Assembly: GCA_035578905.1 (NCBI GenBank)
Contig: JAQJVL010000795.1
Coordinates: forward strand, 81,001-145,000
DNA length: 64,000 bases
From: Stictocephala bisonia
Taxonomy: Eukaryota; Arthropoda; Insecta; Hemiptera; Membracidae
Direction: 5' to 3'
Of this stretch, positions 59,523 to 64,000 are shown piece by piece; within the stretch, counting starts at the first letter, position 1; each line of letters begins with the position of its first letter. The position numbers and the translations under genes are program-made. The notes below the pieces were generated by a model. That model did no database searches, had not been told where the DNA came from, and worked only from the letters and a program-made list of their open reading frames with translations.

Positions 59523-60942
59523 AACATCATTTACTTGTTTCTTAGTTATCTGTCAACTATCAAAAATAAATTTTAGAAAAAAACAACAAGGCCCCTGCTG
59601 ATTATAAATAGCAATACTAACTGAATAATATGATAATTCTTGTGTCAAAATGTTCTTATTGCTTACACCAATATGAAATAAGCATTGAATACTGCACTAA
59701 TCTCATTAAAACCACGGTGAATTCTACTTTCTCGCAGATTTTTGTTCATTTTGGTTTCCTAGTTAAAGCTAACTATCATATTTTTTAAGTTTTGCAAATT
59801 AAATTTAGTTCTTTATCCGTTGGACTGGAGCACATATATCACCCTTTACACAGACGATAATCCCGAGAGCAAACAGGTCGATAGGCACACCCCGTCATAA
59901 CTAACCTTGAAGGTCAAGGATACAATTCTCGTAAGCCAATACAAAATGACACGTAAATTAAATATGTTATTACAAAGCATCTTTCATATATGTTTTGAAT
60001 GTAATTAATAAAGTGTAATTAGTGGTATTTTAAAGAGAATTATGTTGCGAGAAAAAATAAGAATTGTTAAGAAAACTTTATAAAATTAAAATTTTCTTTA
60101 AAATATGTAAATGTTTAATCTGCTTTGAAAGCCTTAAGGAACTTTGAGTCGGGCCTTTATAGTGCATTAGCTTATTCCTAAAAACTATACTAACTAAATA
60201 AAAGTGTAAAAATATTTTTAAACAAAACCCATCATTGCTAAATTGTTGCTTTGAAGCAATCATTTAAATATTACAAGGCTAGAAATGATAATATTTGTCA
60301 AACATGAGATATTCTTACCTTCAGTAGGTGAAATGATCCTAGGTCTCACTTCATTGAAGGATTATATAGCTTCTATATAGGATATAGGATTATATATTCT
60401 AATATGTAATTCTTAAATATATTAACTGTCTCATTAGTTAAAAAAAGTTAAGTAATTTTAATGAGAGATCAACTCCAATAGTTATTCAGACTGTAATAAT
60501 CGATGAGTAAAGATTATCACAGGAAATATTTCCGTCAAATTTGTTCATACCTTATTGGCTACATCAGTTATTTGGTTAACTGTTAAAACTATACCACCAA
60601 ATTTATTAACAGATATTTATGAAGGTCGACTTTTTTAGTTCTTTCTTAATCATTTTCACTTACTAATCAACCCTGTCTCCGAAAACGTTTCAATTACATG
60701 TATTTTGAATAATCCGAAAATAGTTACTGTTTCCATATTAAATGAACGAATCCCAATCAAAGAGTGTTCACTCAAAAATGTAAATATTTTCACATCGTGC
60801 ATTTAATAAGATACTGTTGACGCTATTGTGAGCTACTAAATCCCCACCAGGAGACTGATAGAAGCTAATAGAATTGGTATTTATTTCATAAAAGGGGATG
60901 ATATTTGGCTGCGTTTATATTTTTCATGAATATGGATATGAT
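59523..60942. other. Unassigned AT-rich stretch of about 1.4 kb
   Basis: Nothing recognised; the 61-codon minus frame (60263-60078) lacks motifs. Confidence 0.35.
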
Positions 60943-61340
60943 AATTATCATATCCACCCACCTATACATGTGCAGTGATATTGACCCACCTACCCACCCA
61001 TATACGTGCAGTGATATTGACCCAACCACCCACTCGTACGCGATCAGTGGTAGTGATCCACCCACCCATACACGTGCAGTGATATTGACCCACCTACCCA
61101 CCCATATACGTGCAGTGATATTGACCCACCTACCCACCCATATACGTGCAGTGATATTGACCCACCTACCCACCCATATACGTGCAGTGATATTGACCCA
61201 ACCACCCACTCGTACGCGTTCAGTGGTAGTGACCCACCCACCCATACACGTGCAGTGATATTGACCCACCTACCCACCCGTAGACGTGCAGTGATATTTA
61301 CCTAACCAGCCACCTATACACGTACTGTGGTATTGACCCG
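60943..61340. repeat. M36 minisatellite array, about 11 units of 36 bp
   Basis: Units read CCCACCTACCCACCC, then ATATACGTGCAGTGATATTGA. Variants carry CACTCGTACGCGATCAGTGG (about 61030 and 61209). Because 36 is 12 codons and the unit has few stops, both strands stay open (60886-61269 and 61044-61277 minus, 60905-61258 plus). These frames are repeat artefacts and not genes. Confidence 0.95.
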
Positions 61341-61470
61341 TCCGTCCATCCATACATCTAAATCATCACTGAAGATGTACCGGTGAGTGGATGCGTCATC
61401 ACCACATGTACGTACATGGAGAGGTGACCCAATATCACAGTACGTGCTCAGGTGGGAGGGTGGATGGTCT
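61341..61470 (-). repeat. Decayed and inverted M36 units
   Basis: ACCCAATATCACAGTACGTG, then CTCAGGTGGGAGGGTGGATGG is the M36 unit in reverse, right next to the array, so units point both ways at this edge. Confidence 0.55.
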
Positions 61471-63554
61471 GGTATAATAATTGTAAATAAAGTAATTCAA
61501 AGTAATTAAAAAAAAAAGAAAAAAACTAAGGATAACTTAACCTCATTTGTACAACTACTTTGTTCTCTATAACACAAACCTTTCATAGTAGATAGGTTTT
61601 TTTACCAACAAAGTATGATCCGTTGACCTTTGTAGGGTAATGGTGGGTTTCTAGGTCTGTATATTTGGCCTGGAATTCTTTTCACTCTTCCCTTTGATAC
61701 ATAGGTAATCTTTCTTCGCCCAAAAAGGGGGAATAACTGTTTAAATATAAACTGGTGTTCAACAAATCTTTTGGTGATAATATTTTTATAAATAATTATC
61801 TGATATTTAATACAAATTTGCTGCTTTTTTTTATACATATCGCAAATTTTATTTGAAACTCCCTAACGTCTATGGGATAATGAGTCGACATTGTACATAA
61901 ACGTTATAAATATTATGTTGCACAGAAATTAATCTAAATGAATATTTAAAAGAATTATTTTAACTGTATATACTTAGCCGACGATACATTAGAGTAAATA
62001 TTTGTGTAAAATTAAAATTCTTAGTGAACTATAACTATATATTTAAAATTTGAATAATATTAATAATGACAAATATTTTAAAGGAATTTAGCTAACTTAG
62101 AATAGATTTAAATTGATTGGTTATTGCATTATAAATAGCAATATCTGCCGAATGTTTTTTTTATTAGTTGACTAAATTTAAGGAAACTTTAGTACATGAC
62201 CGGCCTGAAAGTTATAAAATGGCAAAAAATTTAACCATGATTACTAATTAACAGATAAGTAATAGTAAGAATCCATTGTAAAGCTTGTCTTTTTATATAA
62301 CTATAAATTGAACTAAGATATTTTACAGTAAATATGTATGATGAATGTGTACAAGATATAATTGCATTTGTTGTATGGATGCTTTGTTTTTAAAGATTAA
62401 TAAAACATCTGCGTAAGTTTTTCACTTTTGTTTTTTGAGATTGAAGATTTTCGTTGGACATTTTAGAACGAAATGGAATTGTAAATTTCATTCTAGTTTA
62501 ATTAAGTATTTTTAGAATTAGCTGTTTCAATATATCTTTATAAATTGTAACCTATGTTAAAAAACATAATAAATAAACAGCTAGAGTGTTAAAAAATCGA
62601 AAACGTAAAGCTATTAAACTAAATAACAAATAAATGTATTGGTTAAATTACTAAACTATATAATTCATATATCACTAAATATATTCTGTATATTTACAAA
62701 ATGATCCCTAATACTTTCATCCCTGAGCCATTTTTTTTAAAAACTTACAGTTTTTTATTGGAATTCTTGCCTGTGAAATATTTCCGAGGAAGACGATAGA
62801 GTTTACTCTTTCGCTAATAACAAGTTCACTGCGTCACTCTCATCAACTGAAATGAGGATTCAGCGGCTGAGAGATTAGGTGAACTTGTCTGAAATCCCAG
62901 ACAACAAAAGCCCTGCTCAGACAATGTACTCCTTTTGTTTCTAATGTGAGCATGGGAAACCAAGATCTTATTTATTTTATTTACAAGGGAAATGCTATTA
63001 TATACATAATTTGATGGTAACATGAAAGTCAATACATTTGGAAGAAACAAAAAATAATAATAATAATTAATGCAGTAAATCAATATACTAGCATTAATAT
63101 AATGGGTGCAAACGCTAAATAATTTATCAATTAAACTCAAGACTGAATATCGTAGATAAATTGTAAAAAAAAGACAAGCACACGAAAAAGAATAAAAACG
63201 AAGAGATAGACTATAGCATTATTCATCAATAACGTACAGCAAATTGACTAGAAATTGGATATGAAAGATAAATAAATGACGAGAAAAAGGCGGAACTGTC
63301 TACCCACTAATAATTAATTTAATCGACAAAAGTAAACATTTAAGACAAGTAATAAATAATTACAGTGTGTAAAGAGGTTCTCGAAACAAGTAAAATAGAA
63401 AGAAAAAAAACTGAATCACAAAAATAAAAAATTCAATAAAAAATCATAAAATCAATTCAATAAGAAATTTCAGTTCTTCTTATTTTTTTTATAACAAAAA
63501 GGAAAGGCCGATCTCCTCTTAAACTTATTCTAAACGTTCCCATAGACTACTGTT
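61471..63554. other. Unassigned AT-rich stretch of about 2.1 kb
   Basis: The minus frame 61838-61602 (78 codons) is GC-richer at its end (GRVKRIPGQIYRPRNPPLPY) but matches no family that I know. The frame 63140-62826 (104 codons) has no domain. No gene is called. Confidence 0.35.
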
Positions 63555-63722
63555 CAATGCGGGGAACTTATCAGACAGAGTAAGCGGGAGAAACAGTTCA
63601 GTACAAGGTGGATATTACTGAAAAAAACTTCCAGTCAAGGCCAGGATTCCAACCTGCGCTATCTCTACTAACACAGGTACAAAGGCCTGATACTTAACTT
63701 CTCAGCCATTGGCTCTCTATGG
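63555..63722 (-). mobile_element. SINE-B copy 2
   Basis: On the minus strand the head is AGAGAGCCAATGGCTGAGA, AGTTAAGTATCAGGC (A-box area, like TGGCCGAGTGGTTAAGGC of class II tRNAs), with a B box GCAGGTTGGAATCCTGGCC, then TTTTTTTCAGTAATATCCAC and GATAAGTTCCCCGCATTGAA. It matches 22583-22755. Confidence 0.8.
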
Positions 63723-64000
63723 CTCTTGTTTGATTTAGTACAGTAAAATGTAGCAATATAATTTGATCAATATACCTTCCCATGTATTGTAGTTATATTA
63801 ATTATAACTTCGTTAACGGTGGATAGAAGAAAGTATTTCTATAGTAACTAACAAGTATTCTACTAACACAGGTACAAAGGCCTGATACTTAACTTCTCAG
63901 CCATTGGCTCTCTATGGCTCTTGTTTGATTTAGTACAGTAAAATGTAGCAATATAATTTGATCAATATACCTTCCCATGTATTGTAGTTATATTAATTAT
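63664..64000. repeat. 195-bp tandem duplication cut by the window end
   Basis: TCTACTAACACAGGTACAAA begins at 63664 and again at 63859, and the two copies agree through the rest of the window (142 bases compared without a visible difference). The unit includes the head of SINE-B copy 2 plus unique sequence, so it arose after the SINE inserted. Confidence 0.93.

Noticed and set aside
60886..61277. Open frames of 77-127 codons on both strands
   Set aside because: They arise because the 36-bp minisatellite unit is a multiple of three and lacks stops in several frames.
62826..63140. 104-codon minus-strand frame
   Set aside because: Low-complexity Tyr/Ile-rich part and no recognised domain; AT-rich chance frame.

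Overview
The window looks like an intergenic, repeat-dense block of an animal nuclear genome, most likely an arthropod and probably an insect. It is AT-rich throughout, has no compact operon-like coding, and carries relics of a Penelope-like element, a non-LTR retrotransposon, Helitrons, tRNA-derived SINEs and several families of short terminal-inverted-repeat elements. Runs of the insect telomere motif TTAGG occur inside one of those families. The species cannot be named from the sequence. I found no intact host gene, rRNA or free-standing tRNA gene. Most reading frames over 60 codons are chance frames in AT-rich DNA or frames through tandem repeats.

Layout. 1-147 is the end of a 36-bp C-rich minisatellite that returns near the other end (60943-61340). 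720-1478 (minus) is a frameshifted Penelope-like reverse transcriptase, directly followed by a 5'-truncated, inactivated non-LTR reverse transcriptase (1480-2840, plus). 3490-6440 holds an inverted-repeat MITE (MITE-1) and SINE-A copies. 6444-11295 is a GC-richer satellite of about 156 units of 31 bp. 11296-19166 holds SINE-A pieces and further MITE-1 and MITE-2 copies. 19167-22275 is a second, unrelated, AT-rich satellite, also of 31 bp. 22580-26740 has SINE-B, SINE-A and MITE-1 fragments. 27014-32450 is featureless AT-rich DNA. 32451-41027 carries a dispersed repeat with a 73-bp tandem expansion, a 394-bp TIR element, MITE-2 and MITE-3. 43421-45314 holds two head-to-tail SINE-A copies, a degraded GC-richer stretch and MITE-3. 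48038-60000 contains a perfect 23-bp inverted repeat, a Helitron with both ends recognisable, diverged duplications, a CT microsatellite of about 1.5 kb, another Helitron 3' end, a hammerhead-like motif and a fold-back element. 63555-64000 ends in SINE-B and a 195-bp duplication cut by the window edge.

There is no gene pathway to describe. The main story is how the repeats are built. Both 31-bp satellites contain longer-range duplications whose offsets are exact multiples of 31. SINE-A copies share a body but differ in head. MITE-1 carries a telomere-like tract. A Penelope-type tail with a hammerhead-like core starts exactly at a Helitron terminus. Repeat families were defined by comparing copies inside this window by eye, so family names (MITE-1, SINE-A and so on) are local labels only.
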